Shown piece after piece: positions 23,691 through 35,870 of a stretch of DNA of 64,000 nt (the first letter of the stretch is position 1; every line of letters starts with the position of its first letter). Location of the stretch: NCBI GenBank assembly GCA_949358305.1, contig OX442321.1, positions 868,001-932,000 of the forward strand, given 5' to 3'. Under the pieces are notes generated by a model. It saw only the letters and a program-made list of their open reading frames with translations. It ran no database searches and was not told the origin of the DNA. The position numbers were made by a program, and so were the translations under genes. This DNA is from Strigamia acuminata. Lineage: Eukaryota > Arthropoda > Chilopoda > Geophilomorpha > Linotaeniidae.

Positions 23691-24597
23691 CGGAGGAATA
23701 ATTTTAGGACAAAACCTGTGTTGAATGTGTTATTTACGTCAAAGGGGCAAGATGGTAAAGTAAACGCAGAAGAGATGATAGTTTGGAAAAAGTCGAGAAA
23801 TTTCACTAGTGCGGTGCGGTTTTAAGCACATACTCTTTTTTTTCACGTCACATGACTTGATTTTGTGATGGATTTAGATGAGACCTGTGAAGGCAATGGA
23901 GACTAGAGATAAGACGCGAGTCATAAAGTTTAAAGTGGGGTTCCACCAGTGGATCCACCCACACATAAACTGCAGTGCGACATTTTTTTTTTTTTCATCC
24001 TCTCGTGTTATTAGGAAAACATTTTTCTCTGTTGACGAGTTTAGCTCCAGCGTTTTGGACATTAGGGAATAAAAATAAAAACATGACTATAAAACATGGA
24101 GGGAATATAAAACGAAGATGAGATAAAGGAAGAGAAAAATATGAGGGAGAATTCGATTTGGGGAGAGAAATACGTTTCGTTGGGTTTTGTTTACAGTCGA
24201 GTGTTGTAAATTTTTATCAGTTTTGTTGGTGCAAACATTGGTGTCTCGTAATTTCCTAGGTTGCTCTTAAGGGTAATTAACCGAGCCGCTAATGCAGCAC
24301 TTTGCCTGCGACCGGTTATTGGGTTAATCTGTGGCGGCGGCGACTATTTGCCAACACGTGCAAATTTTCCCTTTTCTTGTTGCTTAACCAATTTGAAGCT
24401 GATGGTGATGGCTGTGTGGTCTAAAAATAATAATATAAATCAATTAGACAACATTGTGACAGAAATTCATTGTAATGAGAAAAGGCTTTCCCTAGTGACA
24501 AATTAAAAGAGATGTTACAATAAGTTGCAACCATACAATACAGGTGTGTTAATATGAATTCCATGGCTAGGGTTAACTTAGCAACAGTTTAATTATT
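23691..24597. other. Non-coding; GC-richer stretch at about 24,250-24,420
   Basis: Mostly AT-rich. Around 24,250-24,420 the sequence is CpG-containing and non-repetitive (GGTAATTAACCGAGCC, GTGGCGGCGGCGAC), like the other islands that may be regulatory. Confidence 0.3.
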
Positions 24598-25060
24598 GAC
24601 GAAAACGAGTTTAAAACGTTAAAAATGTGTTTAAATGAGTTTGAAATTGTTTAAAACGTGTAAAACGAGTTAAAAATCATTGAAAACATGATGAAACCAG
24701 GTTAAAACGTGTGTAAAAAGCGTTAAAAATGTTTGAAACGTGTTAAAACGGGTTTGAAATTGTTTAAAATGTGTTTAAATGTGTTTGAAATTGTTTAAAA
24801 CGTGCAAAACGAGTTAAAAATTATTTAAAACGTGATGAAACCAGGTTAAAACGAGTGTAAAAAGCGTAAAAAATGTTTTGAACGTGTTAAAACGGGTTTG
24901 AAATTGTTTAAAATGTTTTTAAATGGGTTTGAAATTGTTTAAAATGTGTTTAAATGGGTTTGAAAGTGTTTAAAACGTGCAAAACGAGTTAAAAATCATT
25001 TAAAACGTGATGAAACGAGGTTAAAACGAGTGTAAAAAGTGCAGAGAGATGATAAAACGT
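24598..25060 (+). repeat. Higher-order tandem array of GTTTAAAACG-type units
   Basis: Subunits of about 20-30 bp (GTTTAAAATGTGTTTAAAT, CGAGTTAAAAATCATT) form a larger unit. The CGAGTTAAAAAT landmark recurs at 24,666, 24,810 and 24,985, giving spacings of 144 and 175 bp. Each larger unit also holds a GATGAAACCAGGTTAAAACG block. Confidence 0.8.
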
Positions 25061-26850
25061 TTGAAAACGTGTCCATTGAATTAAACGCTATCTTGTTAAT
25101 TTAATCTCGTCTTTAAGTTAACCCTTCAGGATCGTTGAGTCGGGCCTTGATTTGTACTTATCAGCAAAATGAAAGCGAAACTCAAACAATTGGACTGCAG
25201 TCAAGGATAAAATGGCGACCAACGCACCATTGTGCATTGCAGCCAATAGGGTCTATGATCTGAAGGCGAGGTTGGGAGAGAAGCTTATCTGCTCACCCAG
25301 CTGAACACAACGGGAGAGAGAGAGAGAATCGAAAGATTGCGCTGCAGCAGCTTCGCTTCCTAACGCAGAAAACTCTACGGGCACTCGAGATTGCTTCGTG
25401 TTTATTTACTCAATCGGCCGATAGCAAACGGACCAAACTGTCAAAACATGAGTTAGGACCACGAGTTCAGCCCTTAAAGACGCACTTGGTGGATCAAATA
25501 ATCGGCACATGCCACAATCGATCTAAATCGGTTTTGTTTACATGCGCGCGTGTTTTGCTGCGGAGGGAGAAGGTAAGGTTGCCTGGCAACGCCGGCGAGA
25601 CGTCCATGGCAACGGGCGCTGTTAATAACGAGTTTGATGAGGAATTGTGGCGTTGCGAGTGGTCGGCAACGGCCACCATGTTTGCCGGCCTGGGTGGTGT
25701 CATCTATCATGTGTCACGTCAACGCGCGCGTCGCTCGGCTGACCACTACCGCGGGGAGAGTGTCACGTGCGCTAATTTTTCAGCCTGGCAGGCGGACGGC
25801 AAAGTCGATGCGGTTTATGGGGGCTGCGAGGAGCGAGGGCGAGAGCGCGGCGACGCTAATGCATTTTTGTGATGCAGGAAAGCCGATCCCGCATTAGAAA
25901 ACGCGGGCAAGGATAACGCGATATTAAGTTGCAGCCACCCTCGGTCCGCGACCCCCGCCTAACGCCACGTCACGTCTTCCTCCGTTCTAATTACTCGCGA
26001 TTGATTTGTAACGTGTTTGACACTCGCGTTGATTGATGCTGCGCAGTTTTTAGGCGGGAGAAGAAAAGCATGGCCGCGCTTCGTTTTGACGGGGGTTGTT
26101 GACAAAACTCGGAGTTGACAGCAAAGGGTTGGGTTTCACCGTTTCACGGCTCCAGGAGCGGATTATCATCCGAGGAAAGAATGGAAAGATGGTGTCGGGA
26201 CGTGTTTTGTTGCGCCAAGTGGATTGTTGAGTGTTTTCTGTCGGCGGATCAATTTTGGCGCTTTTTATTTGTCGCGAATGAGCAGGGGGGAGTAAGGCGT
26301 TTCGTGTTTGTGCGAGAAATGTTGGCGGCGCAGCCAAGGTTGGATTTGAAATTGTAATTAGGTGAGTAATTAGTGCGATATTAAAATGCAGTCGGGTGTG
26401 CGTGCCGTGTTGGTTTCAGACGCGGCGTTGGGTTTCGCACCTGTATACGGGACTGAAAGATGGCGGAGATTTTTGTTGGTTTGCTGCGAGGGTGGGTGGG
26501 CAGCGAATGAATAAATAAGTGGAATTGCGGGGAATTGCGTTCTGGTGTTTGCGACAAACGAGTCGCTCTTGCAGTTCCTGTGCATGATGAGCATGCACAT
26601 GGGCCCCAATGGACCGGCGAGGAAAATCCTTTCAGAGACTTCCTTAGGGGGACCCCTGCAACCAAGTTTAAGTGCATGTCGACCGAATGAGCAGTGCAGT
26701 CGACCCATCAATCTCGTCAACGACTTCTCCTTGCCAGCCAGTTTCGACTCCATTATCCGAAATGAGTTTTATTTCCATTTTCGGGCCTTGGCGGCGCAGC
26801 CTCGACAAAACGGATTAATTTAATGACGAAATTGGAAAATTATGGGGATT
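25061..26850. other. Long GC-richer, CpG-rich island
   Basis: About 1.8 kb of non-repetitive sequence, with CpG frequency clearly above the surroundings, containing GGCGGCGCAGCC-type words and several overlapping open frames on both strands. None of these frames has a recognised domain. A TTAG|GTGAGTAATT donor-like site lies at 26,359-26,369. It may be a promoter or regulatory island; no transcript can be assigned. Confidence 0.35.
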
Positions 26851-28021
26851 TGGTGTTGCGAAGAAACCCGCATGATCATAAGCAAATCTGGTAATTAAAA
26901 GATTGCAGAGAAGCCAAAGTTAGCCCGACCTAAGGTCAATTTTGACCTCCAAAAGTGTTTTTATTTTTTTTTCTCGAATACTATCAGAATTTTTATTCTG
27001 AAATTTCATTTATTTTCATTTAACATCATAAAAAACAATAAAAAAAAATATTTTCACAAAATTCCTTCGTTTACTCGCTACTTTTGAATACAATGTCAAT
27101 TATTTTTGTCGCTGTCTTTTGACAAATACCGAATTGCTTAAATTTCTTCGTAAACATGAAATACTCAGAGAATAAAATCATTTTCACTCATTTTTGGAAA
27201 AGTTTTTTCGGTTTGCGGTCAAAAATGACTCGGGATGGGCGAGTAAGGGATTTTTTTTAGGTTGTTACTGCTAGGATAGAGAACGGTCAAGAAGAAGTTT
27301 AGATAGGAGTTGCGGAAATTGCATCGGAGACACGTAACGAAGACAAGGTTTGGGTCGATCCTTATCTGACTGAGGACGACCTTGAGAAAGAGTCGGCTTT
27401 TAGCATTTGGACAGGTTACTTGCATTATTAATGTCTAGGAGTTGCGTGTCTGACGCACGACTCCGTTATTAGCAATAATTTTAGGCTGCAAGTTGGGCTT
27501 ATCGATATTGGGTTTGGTGATTACGTTAAATCCGATAATGCAATTGTTTCTCGTGTCAGTTTAGCCATTCTTTCGTGTTAAACTATTAGGAAAGGCGCAA
27601 AGAAATATTGACAGAAGCGAGAATTGCATTATGGGATTAGTGCGTTAATGGAGCGAGTGTGATGACATATTGGATTATAGAAAATAAGCTTGTTCATAAA
27701 AAGATATTAGGCTTTTTAACACTCATGCCTCCATTAGTGCTCAAATTCAACATGATTTATAGGCTAAATTAAGGCTGCAGCAAGCAACTTGAAGTTTTAG
27801 GAGTTTGAAAAATGATGCCGATGCTCGAATAACATGATAACACATTTCCAAGTATCAAAAACAAAAGTTTTAAATTTTGTCACTTAAGGCCTTTCTATCC
27901 AGTGATCATCATCGGTAGTGAAGTGACAATAATGCCATAAACTTTTCTAAATAAGCAGTTAGTTTGAGCACATTGAGATCGAAGTTTTTAAACATCGAGT
28001 CACCAGGTGCGAATAAGGGTT
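26851..28021. other. Non-coding sequence, nothing recognised
   Basis: AT-rich; no array, RNA gene or exon supported. Confidence 0.4.
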
Positions 28022-28677
28022 AAGGTGGAAACACGAGGGAGCGGGTAAAATTTTTAAAGCTTGCTTTTACTTGAAAATGCGACTAAAAACTCGCCCGCTT
28101 GAGCAAACACAAGCTTGCGTTTTTATTCAAATCTTTGTTTTCAAGCGAGCTTGTACTCTGTGAGGGACGAGTTGACCACACTGAGGGCGTCACCATGACG
28201 CCCAATCTAGTGGGGGGACGATTTGCCCACACACGATGATCACCACGATGGCGGACACTGGACAGCCATCCAGATGTCAATCTAATACATTAACCAGACA
28301 CACATTACTTTGTAGACCTAAAGTGTAAATAAAATTCAGTTTAACTTTTGCCACGCTCAGAGCAAGTCCTTTCAAACCTCACATGGCGCAGTCGACAAAG
28401 AACTAAGGAAAATCCCGCTTCGATCAAACTGAGTTTGATTTACCAGCTTCAAGCTTGCTGGTGTTTTGCTCATGTGACTTTGACAGCCAATCAGAATCGT
28501 GAGGAAATTCTTGGAGGAGATTTTGGCGGGAATTTCTGGATAGCTACCTAGCTGGCTTGAGTTTGCTAGTTAAGCTGGTAAGACAAAAGCGGGTCAAGTA
28601 AGCTCGTAAATGACTCCCTCTTTAAACTTGTACCAGCAAGCTTTGGAATTTTACCCGCTCCCTCGTGTTTCCACCTT
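28022..28677. mobile_element. MITE with ~43-bp terminal inverted repeats, host of an LTR insertion
   Basis: AAGGTGGAAACACGAGGGAG at the left end (28,022-28,065) is mirrored by CTCCCTCGTGTTTCCACCTT at the right end (28,635-28,677). The ends pair over about 43 bp with only a small difference near the inner edge. Further AAGCTTG words lie inside both ends. The LTR at 28,159-28,383 sits inside it, so the MITE is the older insertion. Confidence 0.85.
28159..28383 (+). mobile_element. LTR remnant with tRNA-Ser-type primer-binding site
   Basis: 225 bp starting TGTGAGG and ending CCTCACA, about 95% identical to 52,180-52,404. An AATAAA lies near its 3' part. The base after the LTR begins TGGCGCAGTCG, the complement of the CGACTGCG-CCA 3' end of insect tRNA-Ser, the primer used by 17.6/297-type gypsy elements. 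This copy therefore looks like a 5' LTR plus primer-binding site whose interior was lost. No target-site duplication is visible, as expected if the far LTR was deleted. Confidence 0.8.
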
Positions 28678-30767
28678 TAGGCCCCATTTGGTTCGAACAC
28701 GGTATTAGTTCTGAGTGGACATTGAACTTGTGGGTTTGTTGATGTTTGACTAAAGGCTTTAGTGGTTTTCGGCCATTGCACGTCTATTGCAGATTCAGAA
28801 CAAGGAGTTTATTGTATTCAAGTCGAAACCGGCTTTTGTGTCGAATGGGTTAGAGTCTGCTTTCCCCATGATGACTGGTCATGGTTGTGTTTTTATTTCT
28901 CTTTTTACGACTGGGGTCTCAGGTGGCACCACCTGATCATAAGGATAGGTGCATGTTTGGACTGCAGGTGAGGTGAAGTAACCACTATTTTCCAGATTTG
29001 AAACTCTCTGGTATAAAAGGTGTGGGCGAGACTTTACTTTTGACTTTAAATCCAACTGCACTCCAAACTTTCTCCACACTTAACGTGCTACTGCAAGTGT
29101 TCTGGGAACTCAACACCTGATTCTTATACCACTGCTATAATTCTTTGTTTCCCTTCTCACCTCTTCCTCCACACATTCTTTTTTCTTTCTTGGAAGAGTA
29201 AAAACTGCGTGATTAAGGTCTTTTTGTTTTTTTAATTCTTTTAAAGGACTATCATTGAAATGCAACCTCAGAATGCATGTTTAACTAAATATTGTGTCAC
29301 CGCATGTTGGTAAATAAATATCTGTACTCACTGACTCTCAAACAAGGTTATTCGCTATGCTGCATTGTTAGAAGACCGATATGAATGACTATGTCGTTAT
29401 GGAAGTTCAAAGTCACAGTGTTACAAAAACGCTGAAATCCAAAGCGTCGTTATTTAATGATACCTTACATTACTAGAGTGGCTTGATCGCCACTTGATGT
29501 GTCCATTGATTCCATCTTATCTTTTGTGCAACTACCTGTCAATGTTTCACAGGTGTGCAAGTAGAAATTGTCATTGTAAAATGTCTTTTTAATTTTGTAA
29601 AGTTATTGTTTAAAACAAAAATTTACAATCTTTGTAAATGTGACTTTACTAAGCCGAAAGTTCAAATTTACATTAACTTTTCAGCAATTAAAAAACGTGT
29701 AAAGCCATATTTTTTTCCAGTGGGCCAGGGCTGTCTTAACACTTTTCGGCGCCTTTGGCTAATAAAAATCAGGCGCCCCTTGCATGATGCCCTTCTGACT
29801 CTGTGCCCTACGTCCCCCTGTGCCCGGCGCCCCTGTGCTGCAGCCCAGTTAGCCCAATGGTAAAGATGGTCCTGGTATCGGCTAGAGAGCGTGTTTTTAA
29901 AATTGCGGATTGCAATTTGACATGTTTAGTTGTCGAAAGTTGGTGCGTATTTGCAGAAATGTTGGCTGTACATTCACTTTAGGCTTGTTTTGTGCCTATT
30001 GATTACAAGTCAAGGATAATGAATATTTACTCGTAGATGCATGTGACAAAGACATGACATGTGATGGCGGGTTTACATGGCACCTGTGGGAATTCAGGAC
30101 GCAGTAGGGTGAAATTTAAATGGACCCTTTTCTCACTCTTTCATTCCCATATCTCTCGTTTAATCCCAGCCTAAGTGACTGGCGCCACCCATTTGCCTCT
30201 CTGCTGGCGGTTTCCATTAATTGCTATCTATCTGCTTGTCTTGTCATTCTCTAACCACCGGTTTAGATTTTTACCACTTTCCCAGTCGCAACTGGAGTTG
30301 ACTGAATGTAAACACAATTTTCAGATGATTTGAGGGCGGAGAAACTATTTTTTCCTCCTTTTTTCTATTAACTTTTTTCTTTCTTTCTTTCTCTGGTGTG
30401 AAATGATAACATTAGAGTTTTACATTAGTTTGAGGTTATTGGATTATCATTAGTTTAGATGAGAATATGGGGAAATTCACAGTTTTCTCTCCTTTTCCAA
30501 CTAAAGTTGAAGGGCTTGGAATTAATTCCAGACGAATTAGATTAATGGAGAAATTAGTGTAAAAGGATTTCTGCTTTCCCATCTTGAATTTTGAATTTTG
30601 AATTTTCCAAACTGTAATTGAATCAATACTCCATTAAGACCATTAGGCCTATAAATTAGTGAGATTAATTAAACATCTTTTAAAATTCATAATATTTATT
30701 TGCCGATAATCAGAATCGGAGATATAAAATTGAAACATTTTCAGACATCGGTGATAGAATTTTTTGT
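28678..30767. other. Non-coding sequence, no gene called
   Basis: A pyrimidine-rich tract ending TCTCAG (28,917-28,922) and a CAG|GTGAGG donor at 28,965-28,973 bracket a 45-nt segment that is open in two frames. A TATAAAAG word follows at 29,012. None of this is decisive. Around 29,730-29,880 there is a GC-rich patch with an A-box-like TTAGCCCAATGGT but no B box. Confidence 0.3.
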
Positions 30768-31146
30768 CGAGTCGATACAACATTGTCCTATTTCCAGCCG
30801 TATCATTGGTGTAGTGGCACAAAAAAGTAGCCCAAAACTCCAGACATTGTGATCGATTACCAACACTTGTTTCATTGATAGAACGATGCTTTTTCTATCA
30901 TATCTTTTTTGTTTTTTGAAATTTTTAAAAATTATTTACTTTTTCTGAAAGATCATGAGCTATTTGTGTTAAAATTTAAAATATTTTCTTTCTGAGAAAT
31001 CATTATAAATCTTTTTTTTGCCAATTAAAGATACTACCACAAACATGTGAACAATTTTTTGAGTCACTGTACTTTTCCGTGTAGTAGAGCACAGTCCACA
31101 GTTAGGCGTAATACGGCTGGAATTAGGACAACGTTGTATCGACTCG
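30768..31146. mobile_element. Dispersed MITE family A, copy with near-perfect ends
   Basis: CGAGTCGATACAACATTGTC at the left and GACAACGTTGTATCGACTCG at the right are reverse complements over about 36 bp with two mismatches. Just inside the left end it shares GTAGTGGCACAAAAAAGTAG with the other family A copies. The central part differs, so this is a sub-family. Confidence 0.85.
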
Positions 31147-31589
31147 AAGTAAACCTGTATGTTATTATTTTGTGTCACCTGACCCATTGGATTGTCAAAT
31201 CCCGACTGAGGGTCTCCCACCATCAGGGGGAGTTGTATGTAGGGGCACTGACCAATCACGTGACCTCTCGGCACTACTCACGTAGGAACCTTGCGTGCAT
31301 GGTCAGTCTTTGTTGCTAAATGCGAATAAACTGACTTCATCTTTATTAATCCATGCAATCGTCTTCTCAAATTAATCAACACTGTATGCATATTTAATGC
31401 TTGTAAATAATTCTTTTTTTGCAAATATTTTGGGCCCCCAACCAATAACTTGTTCCCGAAGTCCGGCAAAACCTCCAGCCGGCCCTGCTTTTGGTAGACG
31501 AAGACATAAAAGCCGCAATAGGGATTTTTGGTTCTGATTTTGGGAGAAATTTTCAATTGCCAGCCCCCTGGATTGTTTTTGGGGGTACC

Positions 31590-32110
31590 CGGATGGGTTC
31601 CATTAATTTTTTTTATTTTTTGCCATCAGTTGGCCTTATTTTAACGAGCGTTGCAATGAATCTTAAGCGGCCACGGGTATTTACCCGCCCAATATTTATG
31701 AGTGGACGAGATTGCTGTCCATAAATAACGGTCCATCCACCTCCCGCCGGAAGGACATAAAGGGACCAATAGGAGGGCAGTAAAAATTGGTGCGTTAAAG
31801 TGAGGATGTCGTGGATGATGGTTTGGGCCATTGCCACGTGATGGCGCACGGAGGGGTGGGAATGGCATGTTTTGCTTGAATTAACGGTTCGTTGTAGCAA
31901 AAGGAGAATGGAGTGGAGTGGTGGGATGAGTGGAGGAGTAGGAGAAGGAGGAACTGAGGAAGTTAGGCCTAATGGCACTAGGAAACACCCACACAGCCGC
32001 CATTAAACTTGGAACATTTGCTTCGAGGGTAAACTTTAAAAAGAGAGAGCGAGAGAGCGAGGGAGACAGAGACAGAGAGGAAGAAGGAGAAAAAGCGAGG
32101 GATAAGAGCA
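31590..32110. other. GC-richer island ending in a GA-rich simple repeat
   Basis: Non-repetitive sequence with CpG and GCCGCCAT (31,996-32,003), followed by a GAGAGAGCGAGAGAGCGAGG-type purine tract at about 32,040-32,100. Several long antisense open frames are by-products of the GA tract. Possible regulatory island; GAGA-type tracts are bound by GAGA factor in flies, which is only an analogy here. Confidence 0.35.
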
Positions 32111-32448
32111 TTTTATGGTTAAAAGGCTCAAGAAATTGGTTACGTCTTTGAACTCGAGGAATTAGGCTTATTGACTGACTTTTCTTAATGGAGGAGAGGA
32201 AATAAAAATGGCTGGATTGCTTGTTTGTTTTGTTTGTTTCGGTGCAAGTGCAAATGCAAGTTGGTTTTTTAGGTTTTAGATTTTTTTAACTTTGAAGATT
32301 TATTTTAAAATTGGATACTTTTTTATGTATTTTATAAACTTTTTTTGTTATTGGATCTGCAGTTTTTGCTGTTGGTACTTCGAAAAATGCAAAAAGTGCT
32401 GCTTAATATTGCTAACTGTCTGTCATTTTTGTCTTCTTTTGATTGTTT

Positions 32449-32746
32449 GCATCTGTGCACGTGCACAATCTTGGTTTTCCAGGTGCAATCACATTTTTCC
32501 TGGTATGAAGTATGAACACGTGTTTCAACGCTGATTTCAATATCCACCTAGTGCAAAAAGGTGGCAAAACGGTGTACGGCGCTCGCATTAATGATGTTTT
32601 ATGTTATAAATATTAAATTATCTTATTAATAATTGACAAAAAGTATTCGTGTTTATTCATTATAGAATTAGAAGGAAAAAATTGAGGAATTAAAGGCGGT
32701 CTCTTTAATTATCTTTGCGATCTACCCATGGCTGTGGGAAGGTTAA
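32449..32746 (+). repeat. Dispersed repeat family B, copy 3
   Basis: Same order of landmarks as 5397-5737: GTGCACGTGCACAATC, CAGGTGCAATCACATTTTTC, GGTGTACGGCGCTCGCATTA, TTTTATGTTATAAATATT and the end GGCTGTGGGAAGGTTAA. About 40 bp shorter through internal deletions. Confidence 0.8.
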
Positions 32747-34479
32747 TGGCCAAACTGCAGATATTAATAGCAACTTGAAACAGCTACCAGATATAAATAG
32801 ACACTCCATTGTTGCCACTAGTGCCCTCCTAAGTGTTCGTGGTAAAATATTCAAAACTGTGCACTGGAATTAAACATCTTTCTTTCATTCTTCTGCCTCT
32901 AATGCAAGTCAGGAAATGCAGATGTAAATAATAGTCACTTGTGACTCATTGCAACACTCCTACCAAAGGAAAATGCTAACCAAGAAAAGTGGCCTAACTG
33001 AGAACAGGAAGAGCGCGAACAAACAACTAGCAAAAGCATTAAAATGACCAAACGTAATGAAAAATATTGGAAGCACCGAAGAGCTTTTCCCAATTAGCAC
33101 CAGACGTCTTCTTTTGGTATCTTCCAATAGACTTTCAGTAGTCAACTACTAGCATACGTTGGTCAAATTACATGTGTGTGATATTGCGAAGTATTTAGTT
33201 ACGCCACTATACTCTAGTTGCAGTCAAAAAGGCACTTTACAATCTGTAGTCCCATTGGTTGAGCCAGTTTACTACTAACTCCTTATAATTACACAATTGA
33301 AAATGTTTGTAAAGTTATTGTAAAAAAAGTCACGGAAATGGTCACTTTCCAGATTGTAAATATGTTTGGAAAAGACTTATTTTCAATTGTTTGTAAATCT
33401 AATTTACAAACTTGTAAAATCCATCTACTTATATATTTACAATTCTTTACAAGTGAGTAAATCTGATTTTTTTTCTAGTGTTTGCGCAGTTTAATGATTG
33501 TAAGATGCCAGTCGCATATATCATTGGTCAGTACCAATAAAGAACCAATCAGCTTGGTGCAATCGGTTTTTTTGTATTGCAATTTTGAATTAGTCTAGGT
33601 CACATACGTCATAAGCCTATAGGAATAGCATTATTTTGTTGTAATAATATCAGAAATAAATTGTCATTTCTGTAACAATCACAGAAGTTATTTTATGTAA
33701 CAATGCAGGGGTGGACCTATCATCATTGGACACACCTTATAAAGACGTTTTAAAGACGGGCAATAGACGTTCTATTGAACTCGTTGAAATTGTAGAGTTA
33801 ACGGAGTTATTCCAGCAATAAGAGGCTCCGTGGCAATTATCAAGGATTTCTAATATGGCGTCTGGTCGTTTGGTCAGCAAACTTGAGCTTGAGGGTCAAG
33901 TAGAATGGTAGCAGCTGAAGAAAAGGGTTAAATATCAATAGACGCAACTCAAATTGATGTTCATCTGTTAGCGCTCCTTTATGGACACTGCAGATTCCCT
34001 GCTGACCAATGCCCACCCAGCTGAAGCTGCTATTTTTCGCTTTCTGATCGTAATTGGAGGGATAAAAGGGTTATAATTTCTAAGCACTTGGCCTGGACGT
34101 GATTGGGGAAGAATGGCGCTCTAATTAATGTTGTTGAGCGAGTGCATTTCATTAAACAAAATATTTGCCCACTTGTTTTGGCGCTTGCTATTCCGCCGGC
34201 TCTATTGGCGGCCACAGCTCATTTTTGTGCGCATTGTGCGGAAAATGCCCATCTCAGCATTCTTGTTTGGGTTTTTTTTTTTTTCCTTTTCATTGTGCAC
34301 GGCCAGTTCCTCCTTTGGGTGAACCCTTTTGAAAGCATTCCTGGATATAGGTCGGCTCCTTTAACCCTTCTTCACTTGATACTTGGATCAAAGACTGACT
34401 GCTTTTCAATTTTGAAGTCTTTGTTCAGCAAGTGTTAAAGGCGCTGAAAATGGGGAAAAGTTGGTTTATGTACAAAATT
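32747..34479. other. Non-coding; shared 34-bp word and a GC-richer patch
   Basis: At about 33,208-33,241 the 34-bp ATACTCTAGTTGCAGTCAAA... word of the 12,192-12,554 MITE recurs, followed by CCCATTGGTTGAGCCAG, a family A end. This looks like nested transposon debris. A GC-richer, non-repetitive patch lies at 34,010-34,440. No gene seen. Confidence 0.4.
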
Positions 34480-35000
34480 TAGATCGATTTTTAATTGGAG
34501 TAGATTTTAGATTTTTTTTCGTCGGTCAGAAATCGATTTTTGCACATTTTTAATCGAATATTTCGGTTTTTTTCACATTTTTAGTTGATTACCGGTACGT
34601 CAAAATTTCTGCACATTTTCAGTCGAATAATTTGATTGTTACACATTTTTAGTCGAATAATTCGATTGTTACACTTTTTCAGCCGAATAATTCGATTTTT
34701 CCATATTTTCAGTCGAATAATTCGATTTTTACACTTTTTTAGTCGATTTTGTCAAAATTTCTACACATTTTCAGTCGAATAATTCGATTTTTACACATTT
34801 TCAGTCGAATAATTCGACTTTTACACATTTTCAGTCGAATAATTCGATTATTACACATTTTTAGTCCAATAATTCGATTATTACACATTTTCAGTCGAAT
34901 TATTCGATTTTTACACAATTTTAGTCGAACAATTTGATTTTTACACATTTTCTGTCGAATAATTCGATTTTTACACATTTTCAATCGAACAATTTGATTT
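34480..35000 (+). repeat. 30-bp tandem array with TCGAATAATTCGA palindromes
   Basis: Units of exactly 30 bp in the best part (34,760-34,990): CACATTTTCAGTCGAATAAT then TCGATTTTTA. Most units contain the perfect 13-bp palindrome TCGAATAATTCGA. Because 30 is divisible by three, the array keeps long frames open on both strands; these are not genes. Confidence 0.9.
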
Positions 35001-35149
35001 TTTATGCATAAATCGATATTTTCTCAATCGATACGAACAAAATAAATCACAATAAAAAAAAATTAAGAACTTTTATCAAACAAGTATCGATTTTTTTTTT
35101 TGTAAATTGTTAATTTTAAAATCGCGTGACAAACTCGGCACATTAAACA

Positions 35150-35870
35150 AACTTGATGAATGGAATTTGCGAATCAAAACGACCTCGCATTAATCAATCC
35201 ATTGAAGCATAAATTAAAGCAAAAAAACTCAATCCCCTTTTTTTTCCTTTTCTTTCCTTTCTTTTGCTTTCTGGACGAAAGGGTAATTGTGCCATCAGAG
35301 CGTTGGCAGAAAGAACAAAGTGCACACGCGTCATTTGTGGGCCGCATCTGGCCGCTCCTTTTTATCCCAAATGACCACTTGGACCGCACAAATGGAGCCA
35401 GGTGTAGCGAAAGGGTTAAAAAGCTGTGCAGTGCAGCTGTAGTGCGTGCTCCTTTTTTTCCTCCTCTTTTCCTTGTATTCATCAGTTGGAATAGGATTTG
35501 AAATCGGATGCTGCGCTCATCACTGTTGCCACGGGTGACGGAGATTAACGAGTGCGCGTGGGCGTTGCAAATAAATGAAATATTTATCGTTTTATTAACG
35601 CGCCGAGTGGAAATGAAATGATTTTGGACGCGAATTTTTGAATAATTTATTCCCTCTAAAATGGCGGGGGGATTAAGCTGCAAGTGGATCGGGTTTAACC
35701 TTTGATGCAGTTTGATGTTTTTGTTGCGTTCCTTCTCTCGCTCTTGCAGCCCATCAGTCGAAGGTCTTTTAAAGCTACAAGTGCGTTGTGATAAGGGGGG
35801 ATACGGGTATGATTGATGGAAATTTTGATTCATCAATCATGGCTGGAGGGATAAATAAAGTGCAAAAATG
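35150..35870. other. GC-richer non-repetitive island
   Basis: A CpG-containing island between two tandem arrays. A 220-codon minus-strand frame (35,174-35,836) spans most of it, with K-, R- and S-rich composition, no recognised domain and a pyrimidine-tract-derived lysine run. It is treated as a chance frame. Possible regulatory element. Confidence 0.3.

Noticed and set aside
28083-28280. Open frame on the minus strand with a near-identical partner at 52,098-52,301
   Set aside because: The similarity is due to the shared LTR sequence; the frame is antisense to the LTR and ends outside it differently in each copy.
29012-29019. TATAAAAG as a promoter
   Set aside because: Several such 8-mers are expected by chance in AT-rich sequence, and no transcript start or exon supports it.
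29846-29880. tRNA-like TTAGCCCAATGGT
   Set aside because: Only an A-box-like word; no B box or cloverleaf follows.
34480-35000. CRISPR-like array
   Set aside because: Units are continuous 30-bp tandem repeats without distinct spacers, in eukaryotic DNA.
35174-35836. 220-codon minus-strand frame
   Set aside because: Composition follows local base runs (lysine run from a T-rich tract), no domain, no splice sites.
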